64,000 nt of DNA from Fragum whitleyi. Taxonomy: Eukaryota; Mollusca; Bivalvia; Cardiida; Cardiidae. Positions 1 through 9,920 of the stretch are shown piece after piece. The stretch spans positions 18,410,026 to 18,474,025 of the forward strand of contig OX411545.1 in NCBI GenBank assembly GCA_948146395.1. Direction: 5' to 3'. The position numbers were made by a program, and so were the translations under genes. The notes under the pieces were generated by a model. It was not told the origin of the DNA. It worked only from the letters and a program-made list of their open reading frames with translations, and did no database searches. Numbering within the stretch: position 1 is the first letter of the stretch; each line of letters begins with the position of its first letter.

Positions 1-317
1 CTACAGAGACCAAGGTCCTTCACAATTAGACCTTGATCTTGACCTATTGTGGACTTAAAAAAACTTTCAAGAAAAACTTCATGTTTGATACAAGGAAATT
101 CCATTGGTAACCTCATCTGCTTGTAGGCTTTCACTTTACCCTAACCTTATACATACAATTAAAACAAATTTTTTTTATATTTCTTAATTACTACTCAAAC
201 AAATATATATTAGATCATGGACTTAAACATTGAAAGAAACCACTTTGAACTTCGGTCTTCGGTCAAGCGCTGTTTGTGACATGCAGCTATTTGGGCGAGC
301 TTCGTTGTCCGCGGACA
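1..317. other. AT-rich stretch, no gene seen
   Basis: I see no exon, repeat or RNA gene that I can support here. It precedes the tandem array and would lie upstream of, or within an intron of, gene A. Confidence 0.4.
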
Positions 318-1420
318 ACTCTTGTTGAGTTATTGCCCTTTGTTGTTTTTTACCTTACATTCTTGTCCGGAACATATCTCCTAAACTATGTGTGCTAGCA
401 ACTTCAAACTTTGTACACGTATAGATCTCATTGAGGAGAAGTGTCATGTTCAAGATCCATAACTCTGCCACACCCACTTTTTGAGTTATTACCCTTTGTT
501 GTTTTTAGCCTTACATTCTTGTCCGGATCATATCTCCTAAACCATAAGTGCTAGCAACTTCAAACTTTGTACACTGATAGATCTTATCGAGGACAAGTGT
601 CATGTACAAGAACTGTCACTCTGCCATGTCCACTTTTTGAGTTATTGCCCTTTGTTGCTTTAAGTCTTACATTCTTGTCCGGATCATATCTCCTAAACTA
701 TAAGTGCTAGCAACTTTAAACTTTGTACACAATCATATAGATCTCATTGAGGACAAGTGTCATTTACAAAAACTGTTACTCTGCCACACCCACTTTTTGA
801 GTTATTGCCCTTTGTTGTTTTTACCTTTACATTTTTGTCCAGAACATATCTTCTAAACTGTAAGTGCTAGAAACTTCAAACTTGCTGCACTTATAGATAT
901 CATTGAGGACAAGTGTCATGTACAAGAACTGTCATTCTGCCATGTCCACTTTTTGAGTTATTGCCCTTTGTTGTTTCTATCCTTACATTTTTGTCCTGTA
1001 CTTATCTCCTAAACCATAAGTCCTAGCAACTTCAAACTTTGTACACTGGTAGATCTCATTGAGAAGAAGTGTAATGCACAAAAACTGTTACTCTGCCACA
1101 TCTACTTTTTTAGTTATTGTCCGTTGTTGTTTTTTATCCTGACATTTTTCTCCGGACCATATCTTCTGAGCCATCAGTGCTAGCAACTTCAAACTTGGTA
1201 CACTTATAGATCTCATTGAGGACAAGTGGCATGTACAAGAATCATTCTTCTCTGCCCACTTTTGGAGTTTTTGCCATTGGTTGTTTTTACTCTTATATTT
1301 TTGTTTGGGACATTTTGTTCAAAACCTTATGTGCTAGCAACTTCAAATTTTGTATACAGTTATAGATATAGTAAGTAGGAGATATATTATAAGAAAGGAT
1401 TTTTTGTTATCCGGTGGGAG
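318..1420. repeat. Tandem array, ~156-bp unit, about seven copies
   Basis: The word gagttattgccctttgttg or a close variant recurs at 326, 483, 639, 799, 955, 1111 and 1264, a period of 153-160 bp. Each unit also carries ttgtccgg...catatctcctaaac, gtgctagcaacttcaaac and gatctcattgaggacaag in the same order. Units are diverged by roughly 10-20% by eye, with the last most decayed, so the array is old. A lone related monomer sits at 20535-20720. This style of array is common in bivalve genomes (general knowledge); no coding potential is apparent. Confidence 0.9.
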
Positions 1421-1511
1421 ACTCCTGTATTGCATCGCAATTCGACATGCACTTGTTTTCTTTTTTGCCAAATAGCTGCAATGTTATTTATTAATATATC
1501 ATTTATTTCAG

Positions 1512-1714
1512 CCAAATTTTACTTCCCCACTACAATGGACAGAGTTTATCCCCAAATTGATGGTGTGTCCATACTGGTTGATTGGAGAGTTTACTTGGGA
1601 ATGGTTAGACATTCATTATTGGACATCTAGAATTGTTCTCATCCAGTGTCTGCTCAAAATCATCCTAGAGATTTATTATGTCAGCCTTTATATTACTCGT
1701 CAAAATACTTTACA
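1512..1714 (+). CDS. Gene A exon 1 (of those visible)
   Basis: Acceptor tttatttcag, donor ACA|gtaagtac. Read from base 1512 as phase 0 it encodes 67 residues with no stop, an unlikely run in such AT-rich DNA. It contains the Trp-rich patch and a predicted helix (IVLIQCLLKIILEIYYVSLY). The competing ATG-started frame 1430-1630 crosses the acceptor and stops early, so I reject it. Confidence 0.55.
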
Positions 1715-2742
1715 GTAAGTACTTAATTCACAGTAATAATTTTAAGGTTAAGCACTATCAAAATATTTAAGAAACAGTCCAATCTTAGCCAACACTGCCT
1801 ACTTTTACCCTTGATTACTGTGTAAAAACTTAAACCAGACTGGTTGAAATGTTCTGAATTTGGCAATTTATAGGAAACATAATTTGAATTCTTCGGGATA
1901 AGAGTTTAGGATTTCTTTTTTTCTTTTTTTTTGGCTGCCACCATAGCGCAGTTGGTTAGGCATAAGACTTCCAATCTGGAAGTCATGGGTTCAATCCCCG
2001 GTGGCGGCAAATATCCTTTCCGACGTTTGTCTCTCACCAATGGGTAGATAATCGTAAACCTTTGTGAGATAGCAGTCGCAGGCTAGGAAAGGGTGTAATG
2101 GTAGTACAGGTGAAAGAAATACCAGGAATTGACTGTTAGGTTCTCCGACCGCCTCGGTATAACTGCAAAATTGTTGAAAGTGGCGTAAAACCCATTCAAA
2201 CAAATTTCTTTTTTATCATGCAATGAAGCCTGTATTGACCTGTTATCAGCACTTATCACCTGTCTGATAACAAGAAATGATATCAGGCAGTCTATTTTTC
2301 AGAAACAATATGCATACACTTTCACCTATTTTTTTTTTTTTTTTTTGATTTCTAAGGGTTTATTATAACTCAGTGATGAAAAATGATTGCATGATAAATA
2401 TAATAATTTGTAAGAGTCTAAAAATACCATTGTTATCTGGTCTCAGCTGTGTGAATTAATCATGACTTGGCAAAGCCTTGTCATGATAAATTCTCCCAAC
2501 CTCAACCAGATAATATTGATATTTTAAGACACATATATGCTATTTTTTTTTCACATTTCAGACATTTAAGATCTCACGTAAAGACGTTGTTCAAGAGTTA
2601 CACGTCCCTGCTGATATTCGTCATCATCTGGCCGATTGTGCCCGGATTCGTCTGTGATTGTTTCTTTTATATTGCATTATATTTCTCACCATTCCAAACA
2701 TTAGATCAGTTGTCAAAACTTTGGAGAGGAGAACTTGTATGA
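1512..2742 (+). CDS. Gene A: C-terminal part of an unrecognised multi-pass membrane protein (two exons)
   Basis: Two exons, 1512-1714 and 2562-2742, join in frame to a 127-residue C-terminal fragment ending in TGA. Exon 1 follows tttatttcag and ends at gtaagtac; exon 2 follows tttcacatttcag. The first exon is open for all 67 codons and the split Gln codon (CA|A) continues directly into the second open frame. The peptide is Trp- and hydrophobic-rich: a WLIGEFTWEWLDIHYW patch at residues 23-37, a probable membrane helix at about 41-60, a basic linker (HLRSHVKTLFKS, 69-80), and a second long helix at about 83-109 with the turn WPIVPGFVCDC. I do not recognise the family. Upstream exons lie outside the window or hidden before 1500. 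The last codons (GAA CTT GTA TGA) also look like a weak splice donor, so the stop could be bypassed by further splicing. Possible polyadenylation signal AATAAA at 3026. Confidence 0.55.
1935..2204 (+). mobile_element. tRNA-headed SINE, full length, head type A
   Basis: The 5' end folds like a tRNA: acceptor-like arms gctgccacc/ggtggcggc, an A box (tagcgcagttgg) and a B box (gggttcaatcc). The body shares words with six other copies in the window (tttccgacgtttgtctctca, gaaataccaggaat, gttgaaagtggcg) and it ends in cattcaaacaaa. The anticodon arm (acttc/gaagt) has no normal U33, so it is a SINE head and not a tRNA gene. It lies in the gene A intron in the sense orientation. No clear target duplication seen. 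Confidence 0.9.
2225..2522 (+). mobile_element. Hairpin MITE, family shared with 39057-39345
   Basis: It begins gaagcctgtattgacctgtt and carries the hairpin-like pair cctgtctgataac/gatatcaggcag. It ends in a palindromic block, ccattgttatctggtctc...caaccagataatattgat, around a loop containing cttggcaaagcc. The copy at 39057-39345 has the same order of parts. Non-autonomous, no coding capacity. It lies in the gene A intron and runs to within ~40 bases of exon 2. Confidence 0.75.
2562..2742 (+). CDS. Gene A terminal exon
   Basis: Acceptor tttcacatttcag. The first base completes the Gln codon of the previous exon, then 59 further residues and TGA at 2740-2742. Contains the long hydrophobic segment TSLLIFVIIWPIVPGFVCDC and on to LYF. 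The apparent ATG frame opening at 2467 reads through the acceptor and is only open there by chance; the splice junction with exon 1 is what supports the exon. Confidence 0.55.
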
Positions 2743-4090
2743 TGTCTTATTCTTTTTTTTTTTTTAAATCAAATACTTGTTTTTATAATTGGTGAATGTA
2801 ACAATGAATGCTCATAGTATTTTTTGCTTGATTTAAAAAGTATTTTTAACATATGTGAACATAATAAGTTCATGAATTAATTGTTTAATGATAGTTTTGT
2901 CTATCAATAACAAGTGTAATGATGGCCTAAAAATTTGTATTCATACTTATACAAAAAAAAATTGTATATGAATCTGCTGGTTATGCTTGCATACAAAATC
3001 ATTTTATCTAATCCTTGCAATGCTGAATAAAAATCTTGCAAAATAGCATAAATATGAAAGTGCCAAAAGCACTGGATGTGCTGATTGTGAGTCAGTATTC
3101 ATTTTAAAAATACATACGAGGGTTGATCCAGAAATTCATATAATGGGGTTCTTAAACTTTAGCCAAGTTGACTATCAACACAAAAATTATACATTCCTTA
3201 AATGCATCATCTGTGTGATATGTGTGGAAATATTCGAATGTGCAAGTTTTATATCAGCTGTAAAGTGACTAATCTAAAACATAGACCCCGCACTAAAGTG
3301 CGTGAGCAAGAACGTCAAATGCGAAGTCATTATTTACTCTTTTCTATTTAGTGTCCATTTGCTTACATGCCTTTCTGTGCCTAATAAAATAACTTGCAGA
3401 AAGTATCCACGTTCCATTTGGAATTCAAATTGGAGTACAATTTTATAGGAATAGTATTTCTAGTGAGATGGAGACCCAGATACAGGACCTTTAAGTTTGG
3501 AAAGTAATGCGAATCAATTAAGACAACTACATTCTCTTTAAACTCCATTATATACCATTCTTAATCCTCTAATAAAGCCAGACGATCTTAAAATATACAA
3601 GGTAACTCCACAAAAACTTCTTTTTTGACATAATACTATTTTTTCTAAAATGTCTGAAAGGTTAGGGTTGGTGAATATCTCATGATCATTACAAATTCGA
3701 AAAATAAATGGAATTCATAATTTTGTGTAGTCGTCAGGTTGCTTTCCACTCAAATATTAAGTCTTATTTAAATTATCATGTGTCCGTAATAACTCGTCCT
3801 AAAATGTTTAAAGTATGACATTTGATTCTCTTTTCGGCCTATTTTACTTCTAGCAAGAAATTTCAAATAGAGTTTACGAAAAGTTTCAGAAAACTTGATT
3901 ATTGTAACAGATTTTCATTATTTTTTTACGCTCCCCCACCTAAGCATACATATGTTACTATGGTAATGAAATCTTATGCCGCTTTATATGATTTCGCAAA
4001 AATGATGAGATTTGTACTCTTCAAAGATACTGAACTACACACACGACAAATTATACACCCATTATACGAATGTCTGGATCATCCTCGTAA
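2743..4090. other. Gene A 3' flank, no further gene seen
   Basis: AT-rich. AATAAA at 3026-3031 could end gene A. From 3116 the words cgagggttgatccagaaatt resemble the end of a mariner-type terminal repeat (compare tacgagggtcatccaagaaa at 10586), but I find no partner end or transposase, so this is only a hint. Confidence 0.3.
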
Positions 4091-4099
4091 TGTTTCTAA

Positions 4100-4205
4100 A
4101 AGGATAAAGAGTAGGTATAGACTAAGATCAGCATGCACATGTATGTGCTGGCTGATCTTTGACTATACCCCCTGTCAAAGCAGGAATATTCCGGGTTCAG
4201 CAAGT
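4100..4205. repeat. Short hairpin repeat (gatcagc...gctgatc)
   Basis: tagactaagatcagcatgca and its near inverse around 4148-4170 form an imperfect hairpin, followed by caaagcaggaatattccggg. The same block recurs at about 12780-12870, and the hairpin part alone at about 6166-6225. It lies in a 155-codon open frame (3822-4289) that I treat as chance. Confidence 0.6.
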
Positions 4206-4863
4206 CAAGGGTTAAAAAAAAGTCTCCAAATTCGTAAAATATTTGGTTTTATCTCTTCCATGTCATTTAATTATGAAAAATATTTATAAATATTTGAGCT
4301 GGTATAAAATTAAATTCATGACACATATGTATGCTCCTGGTTTGCTCCCGATAGATTAGTAGCTACCAAATAGCAAGTCCTCATCAGAAAATTTGTTTTT
4401 GATTGGTTTCTTAAAAGTATCAGGCAGAGATGCCCAAGTGAAATTTTGGTTACAATCCATGGACTTTCTAATTGAAAATCTCTTGTAGGGGGGTATTAGT
4501 CCACTATATGACAGTCTAGTTGTTTCAGTAAGAACGATGTTAAAAAGATTTTTTTAGATTGTTAAGATTAAAATGTTTAAAACCAATTGGTTGTTGCCTA
4601 AAATATTCGACTTTGTGTGAGGCAGGAATAGCAAATTAAATTTTGGTAATTGTTCTATAAAAGATTCTGATAAATTCACTTATGAAATTCCTATTCTCTC
4701 AATACCCCTGCAAATAGTGGGAGGAATTGATCCAGGATTTTAAGCTTGATTTCTTTAAATCGTATCAGCTAAACTATTTGTTCAACTGAAGTTAAACTTT
4801 GTGTTGCCATAAATAGTTTGTCATATTTTGATTTTTCCAGGCAAATTAGCAGAGCTTTGAACA

Positions 4864-4942
4864 CATCGATGGCTCAGCATGAAACAGTTGTAACTGCCTA
4901 TTAACAAATAGGCAGTAACAACTGTTTTACGCTGATCTTTTG
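4864..4942. mobile_element. Small foldback MITE, family cgatggctcagcgcgaaac, copy 1
   Basis: Nearly the whole element is an inverted repeat: cgatggctcagcatgaaaca...gttgtaactgccta, then the same inverted after a short ttaacaa loop. Copies at 35487-35560 and 53181-53279 share both arms but not the loop. No target duplication could be fixed by eye. Confidence 0.75.
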
Positions 4943-7341
4943 ACATGGCTTTATGCACATGATATATATTTAAATTAAGACTTTCTCTGTGAATTACACA
5001 ATCCTCATTCCTATTAACAGGAATGAAAGGTGTTAACAAAACAAGCAAATAACAAGTTGTTTGTCACAACCATTTCCTGTACAGACCCTTAATTTTAGGT
5101 AACTGTACATTTTTACACGAGAAAATATTTTTTTTCAGGAAGTTTTTCCTATTTTTAAAATTTTCTTTAAGCCTGATTTTTTTAGAAAGAAATATATATG
5201 TTATTTCGATTTTTGAAAAGATATAATTGGGTCTCCATGCTTACTTTTTTCTCAGAGCTGTATGAAAATAAGTACGAAAAACATTCAGTGCCCTTGAGTC
5301 CTTTCCTTTGAATTTCTTAGAAAAAATTCACCCTTTATTTGAAGTAAGTTTTTTAGACAAATGAATATTCTGAAAGCGATTGATTTACGTTTTGTTTAAA
5401 ATCGATAACCTTTTCAAATATATTATTTAAAAAATATGGTATTTTAATGAAATCATAGAAAAGTATGACATCTTAGTATGGTCCTGGAAGTATTTTTCTT
5501 TTAATACTGAGGGCTACTAAGACATGCTTCACACTAAAATGAATATAATTCTACTTTTAAACTTTTTTTTCTCATACTCTCAATATAAATTTGTGACAAA
5601 GTGATGAATACTTTGATATAAAAAAAGTTGGGGGTCACAGTGTTGCTTTTTTACATATTTTGACTTATTTGTTAAATAAAGGGAGATAATTCATGAAAAA
5701 AAAAATATTCAAATTTCAAAGCACATTTTTCAAAATTGGAAAAAACAAATGTGTTGGTATTTTAGAACAGGGGTATGAGCTAGGGCACCTTTTTACCATT
5801 TTCATCAGTTTTATTTGCTTTCTCTCCAAAAAATATGCAAGAGGTAATGTTGAATACTTGCTTGTTGTTTTCTCTGAATACTCAAAATTCGGAAAATATG
5901 CCTCCAAAATGGGCTTTTTTTTTTAATTTATACATTTTTTTACGTGTTTTGTCATCCTTATATGCGGTTCTATCCAAAAACATAGCTTGAATTTCAATTC
6001 ATAGTTTTATTACGCTCATACAAACACATACGTTTTTCTAATGGCAGAAAATCCAAAACTGGATGAGCGGACATACTTAAAAAGATTAACCCTTCTCTTG
6101 CTGTTCAGGACAAATTCTTCCTGCTACTCACAACATTTTCTACTGTACACAAAACTTTTGCAGACAGTATAGACTAAGGTCAGCCTGCATAGGCATGCAG
6201 TCTGATCCTAGTCTTTACTGCCTGCTGTCTACTTGATTATTTTGGGAAAAGCTTGGTGCAAAATTGTTGGGATGACCCTAAGTTTGACTTTGCAATTAGA
6301 TTGAAACAAAATTAAAATTCAGCAGGATAAGGGTTAAATTTATTTTCCCTTTCATTGATATGTACACATTTCTGATTATGACAAATTCAAGGCCAGTTTA
6401 CAAAGTCAAGGTCAACTATCAAAGCTAAACTTCAAAAAAGCTTTTAATGCTTCATAAACACAATTTGTTTGTCAATATTTTTTTTTCAGTTTTACCTTTG
6501 TTTTAGTTAATTATATTATTTTTTGTAATAAAAGATTGTGATATAATAAGACATGCATAAATTCTTGTGATAATAAATTAATAAATCAGTTTTATTGACA
6601 TATTTTTATGTTGTTGCTACACTAAATAAAAACAACTGGTGCCCGTGGCCTCACAGTTATATTTTTGGACAAAAATATGTGACCTGTCACACATAAAGGG
6701 ACAATCTGGGAATTTTGTAAAATGAAAATAAGTTTGGTTCTAGCAGAGATAACATAGAGGTGGCATTTGGAAAATAGTTATATGGTAAGGTAGGATGATC
6801 ATACTAGATTCATAGCATTGCGCAAATGTGAAAAGTTTCAACCCTGGTCAGTTTGTGAAAGTTGACATGGGTCAATCCTTTTCCTACACCCCAGATTGTC
6901 CTTTTCCTATGATAGGTCATTTCAATGAAACAAAAGCCTTTATGGGTGTTAGATTACAAAATCTACACATTTGTCTTTGAGAAATTGATATATGCATCTT
7001 GGTATGTTGGGATAATCTAGTGGTCACATTTTCCAAGTTATTACCCCTTAGGCTGTTTTATGTATTGATATGATAATTGCAGTGTTGTCCTGTGCAAATC
7101 CTACCATTTTTGATTTTTAGGCTGTTTACTGAACAGTTTATTTTATTTATTTTCTGACGTGTACATGTATGGTACATAGTCATATCACATAAATGTATAC
7201 ATAAATCTCATCACGTGTATATACAAAGTAGTGAAAAAAACCAACATGTAAATAAACAAGAAAAGTAGCTAGTGGATCAGACAGGTAATTTCTATTATGT
7301 TTGTTTACGAAGAACATACATAGTATTTTTAGAGGATGACC
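4943..7341. other. AT-rich intergenic stretch, no gene supported
   Basis: Frequent stops in all frames. Two short overlapping ATG frames at 5693-5926 lack codon structure or splice support. The only repeat I can name is the short hairpin copy at about 6166-6225 (tagactaaggtcagcctgca...gcagtctgatcctagtctt). Confidence 0.4.
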
Positions 7342-7745
7342 TTATGTTAAGGTCTGGTTAAGAAAGTTATTTCTTTTTTCGAGTGCTTCTTTAATAAACT
7401 TGCATAAATTCAATAATTCTTTTTTATTCGTAGAAGACAATAATTTATAATATTTATAAGCTGATGGGCGGTGATATATTTTCTTATCGATATATTTTTT
7501 TCTCAATTCCGTGTAAAATTGACAATTACAAATAAAGTGATATTCATCTTCTAAGTCAGATTTGTTACAGCATTGGCAGAATCTCCTTTCTCTCTCCGTA
7601 TGATTTTTAGAATACCTTCCAGTTTGAATGCGTAGTGTTAAAGAAAATGATCGCAGTTTAGTAAAATATGATCTATAATTTCTGATAGCCCTCGCGTTAC
7701 CAAAGGTATACACTTGAAACTTAGAAAAAATGCAATTTACTATCA
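7342..7745 (-). mobile_element. LINE 3' fragment encoding a reverse transcriptase C-terminal Cys/His finger
   Basis: The minus-strand frame encodes the tail typical of molluscan LINE ORF2 products: a run like YFTKLRSFSLTLRIQTGRYS, then ERERRFCQCCNKSDLEDEYH with a following Cys (FICNCQFY), i.e. a CxxC...H...C finger, then a Lys/Leu-rich end. The apparent start (MSAAVGG) comes from the adjoining SINE, not the LINE. The RT core is absent, so this is a 5'-truncated copy or one cut by later insertions. Different family from the LINE at 60990-64000, whose tail lacks this finger. Confidence 0.8.
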
Positions 7746-7749
7746 AGTG

Positions 7750-7965
7750 ACCACCGACGGCGGCACTCATCCATCCGACAATTTGTCTACCACAAATGGG
7801 TTGATAAATCGTAGACCCATGTGGGATAGCAGCTGAAAGTTAGTAGAGGATGTGATGGTAGTACTGGTGAGAGAAATACCAGGAATTCATTGTTAGTTGC
7901 TCCAGCCGCCGCGATATAACTGAAAAAAATGTTGAAAGCGGCGAAATACTCCATTCAATCAATTA
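7750..7965 (+). mobile_element. SINE fragment, 5'-truncated
   Basis: It starts at the end of the tRNA-like head (accgacggcggcactcat), followed by the body words ccgacaatttgtctaccaca and gagagaaataccaggaattc, and ends ccattcaatcaatta. The A and B boxes are missing. It abuts the LINE fragment on its left, so the two form a composite junction. Confidence 0.85.
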
Positions 7966-7984
7966 CTTGCTGAATATTGGAAAA

Positions 7985-8102
7985 TAGTTTATAATGTTAT
8001 AGTGTGGTAGTTAACAGTAATGATTTTGCTGAAAATGGGCCTTTAGTTTATAATGTTATAGTGTGGTAGTTAACAGTAATGATTTTGCTGAAAATGGGCC
8101 TT
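7985..8102 (+). repeat. Tandem duplication, 59-bp unit, two copies
   Basis: tagtttataatgttatagtg...aaaatgggccttt occurs at 7985-8043 and again at 8044-8102 with no difference I can see. It follows the SINE fragment directly. Too short and stop-rich to be coding. Confidence 0.9.
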
Positions 8103-8463
8103 TGGTTGTCTATTGTTCCATATCATGCCCCGGGGTTCAAATTAAGGCTATGCCAAGGCGCCTCCAGTTTTATGTAGAAACAGAGCGAGATCTTTATAGA
8201 TCTATATCACTAAAACAAGAAGATAGACAGCATGGAAATTTGGTGTTAAGCTTCATTAAAATTGCCTACATGTATATGGATTATGTTCATATCAAAGCTC
8301 TTGGGATCTTATACATACAATTTTACATAGAAACAACGTAGGAGTTCTTGCACCAATAATCTTCAAGCAGTTCATGCCATTGAGATAAAGATACAAATTA
8401 TCTTCTTAGAATTGGATATTTGTCAGACATTTGTGATGTCCTCCAGGGGTCTAGGAGACTCTG

Positions 8464-9293
8464 CATTCGGAACACCACTCGGCCAATCTCACGATCAACC
8501 TCGGATCTACATAGACGGACTATTTCTAAAAATTACGGGAAACCCTTGGAAAAACTCGATGACGTCAGTTTAAATTGCGTTAGCCCTCGAAAGTGTGAGT
8601 GAAAACATTCGACGTCGCCAACGCTACTCGTTTCAGTCACTGACGTGAAACCATCGTATCCTAATATAAATACCTTTAGATTCTTAAATAACAGAGAATT
8701 CTATCATTCTCAAACATTAAGATTTTCCAGCCGTTATTTACTGTAAAAAGATATAAATCTACAGTGCTAGTTTTTCTTACCCTGTTTCTGCCTAACAAAA
8801 TGCACGATTTTGTTACATACCCATCCGCCAATCGGGAACCCTCGGCGATTCTACGGAATAGACCACGGGAATAATACGGACGCAGTAATGAAAGCGCGTC
8901 ATTTCGCGCGTGGGTTTATATGACGTCACAAACATCAACGATCCCGCTAAGGATGACGTTGCAAAAAAATAATATCAACGACAGAATAAAAGCGGGCATA
9001 GGATAATTTGATAACAAAACGCAGTGTTTTACTGCGTTTTGTCATCAAATTATAGTATGCCCAAAAGATCTCCAAAGATGATCGGTGAGAATTAACAAAA
9101 TGTGATTTTCTACAAGCGTATTAACCGAAGTACTACCAGGGGCCGAATTACCTAAAAATTGACTCATAATTACTACACTTACGTCCGAGGTACTTTTCAG
9201 TTTACGGAAAAGTCCGAGCGATGTTCCGAATGACCATCCGCCTTACATACATCCGTTGCAGTTTACGGAAATGGCCGAGTGATGTTCCGAATG
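8464..9293 (+). mobile_element. Non-autonomous TIR element, 830 bp, 10-bp target duplication
   Basis: The ends are inverted: cattcggaacaccactcggc on the left and gccgagtgatgttccgaatg on the right. They are flanked by a perfect direct repeat GGAGACTCTG (8454-8463 and 9294-9303). A 9-10 bp duplication is typical of Mutator-like elements (known for that superfamily); assignment is inferred as no transposase is present. Inside, at about 9007-9055, is a strong hairpin (caaaacgcagt/actgcgttttg). The 3' end module (gtttacggaa...gatgttccgaatg) is present twice, at about 9200-9232 and 9261-9293. Copies or fragments: 21668-21893, 22926-23637, 59072-59358. Confidence 0.85.
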
Positions 9294-9544
9294 GGAGACT
9301 CTGGTGAGCGATTCAGGACTATCCTGATCCTCTTGTTATGCCCATCATCTGACAGCAGAGCGTCAGGTAGTCGTTCGTACTACTATTCAAGGAACCAAAG
9401 TGTGATTTCACTGCAGATGGAAGATAAAGTTCGTTGAAAAACTAGGGTAACTATTGATTGAAGAGCTGCCTTCTCTGGGACAGAACTGAAAGTCCTACAA
9501 TAAATACATCTTGCATGAATAACCGGTTTATTGAATATATATAG

Positions 9545-9920
9545 GTGCCACAAAAATAATAATTGAAGTGGCAGCCACATTTTCAAAATGTTGACCGAAC
9601 TCATTTTTAGTGCAACCGACAAAGTTAAGATGAATGACCTTATGGCATATTTCTCTGGGTTAAACAAAAGGATTGGCTGTTTAAGGTAAAGAAAACATAG
9701 TGAAAAAAGCATGTATTTTGAATATGATAGTCAACAAAATGACAGCCATTATCGAAAATTGTAACAGAATGTAATCAAGAAAAACAAATCGTGTATTTTG
9801 AATGTTATTGTTGGTCCACAGAATGGTAGCCGCCATATAAAATTGCATCACAGTAATAAAAAAAAAACTTTTGTTTAATGTAATAGTTAGTCCACAGAAT
9901 GATAGCCTTTATCAAAAATG
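9545..9920. repeat. Degenerate tandem repeats, ~110 bp period
   Basis: The phrase gtccacagaatg(g/a)tagcc and its variant gtcaacaaaatgacagcc recurs three times with intervening poly(A/T) blocks. Strongly decayed. The overlapping minus-strand frame 9383-9712 is a shadow of the repeat. Confidence 0.55.

Noticed and set aside
1976..2010. Possible tRNA gene
   Set aside because: It is the head of a dispersed SINE with mismatched anticodon arm and no U33; the same head recurs attached to the same body.
3116..3300. Mariner element
   Set aside because: Only one end-like word (cgagggttgatccagaaatt); no partner end, TA pair or transposase found.
3822..4289. 155-codon open frame
   Set aside because: Includes a dispersed hairpin repeat and has no domain, splice or composition support.
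8063..8341. 92-codon open frame
   Set aside because: Starts inside a 59-bp tandem duplication and has no recognisable protein features.
9383..9712. 109-codon minus-strand frame with hydrophobic residues
   Set aside because: Lies over degenerate tandem repeats; hydrophobic residues are expected from AT-rich DNA.
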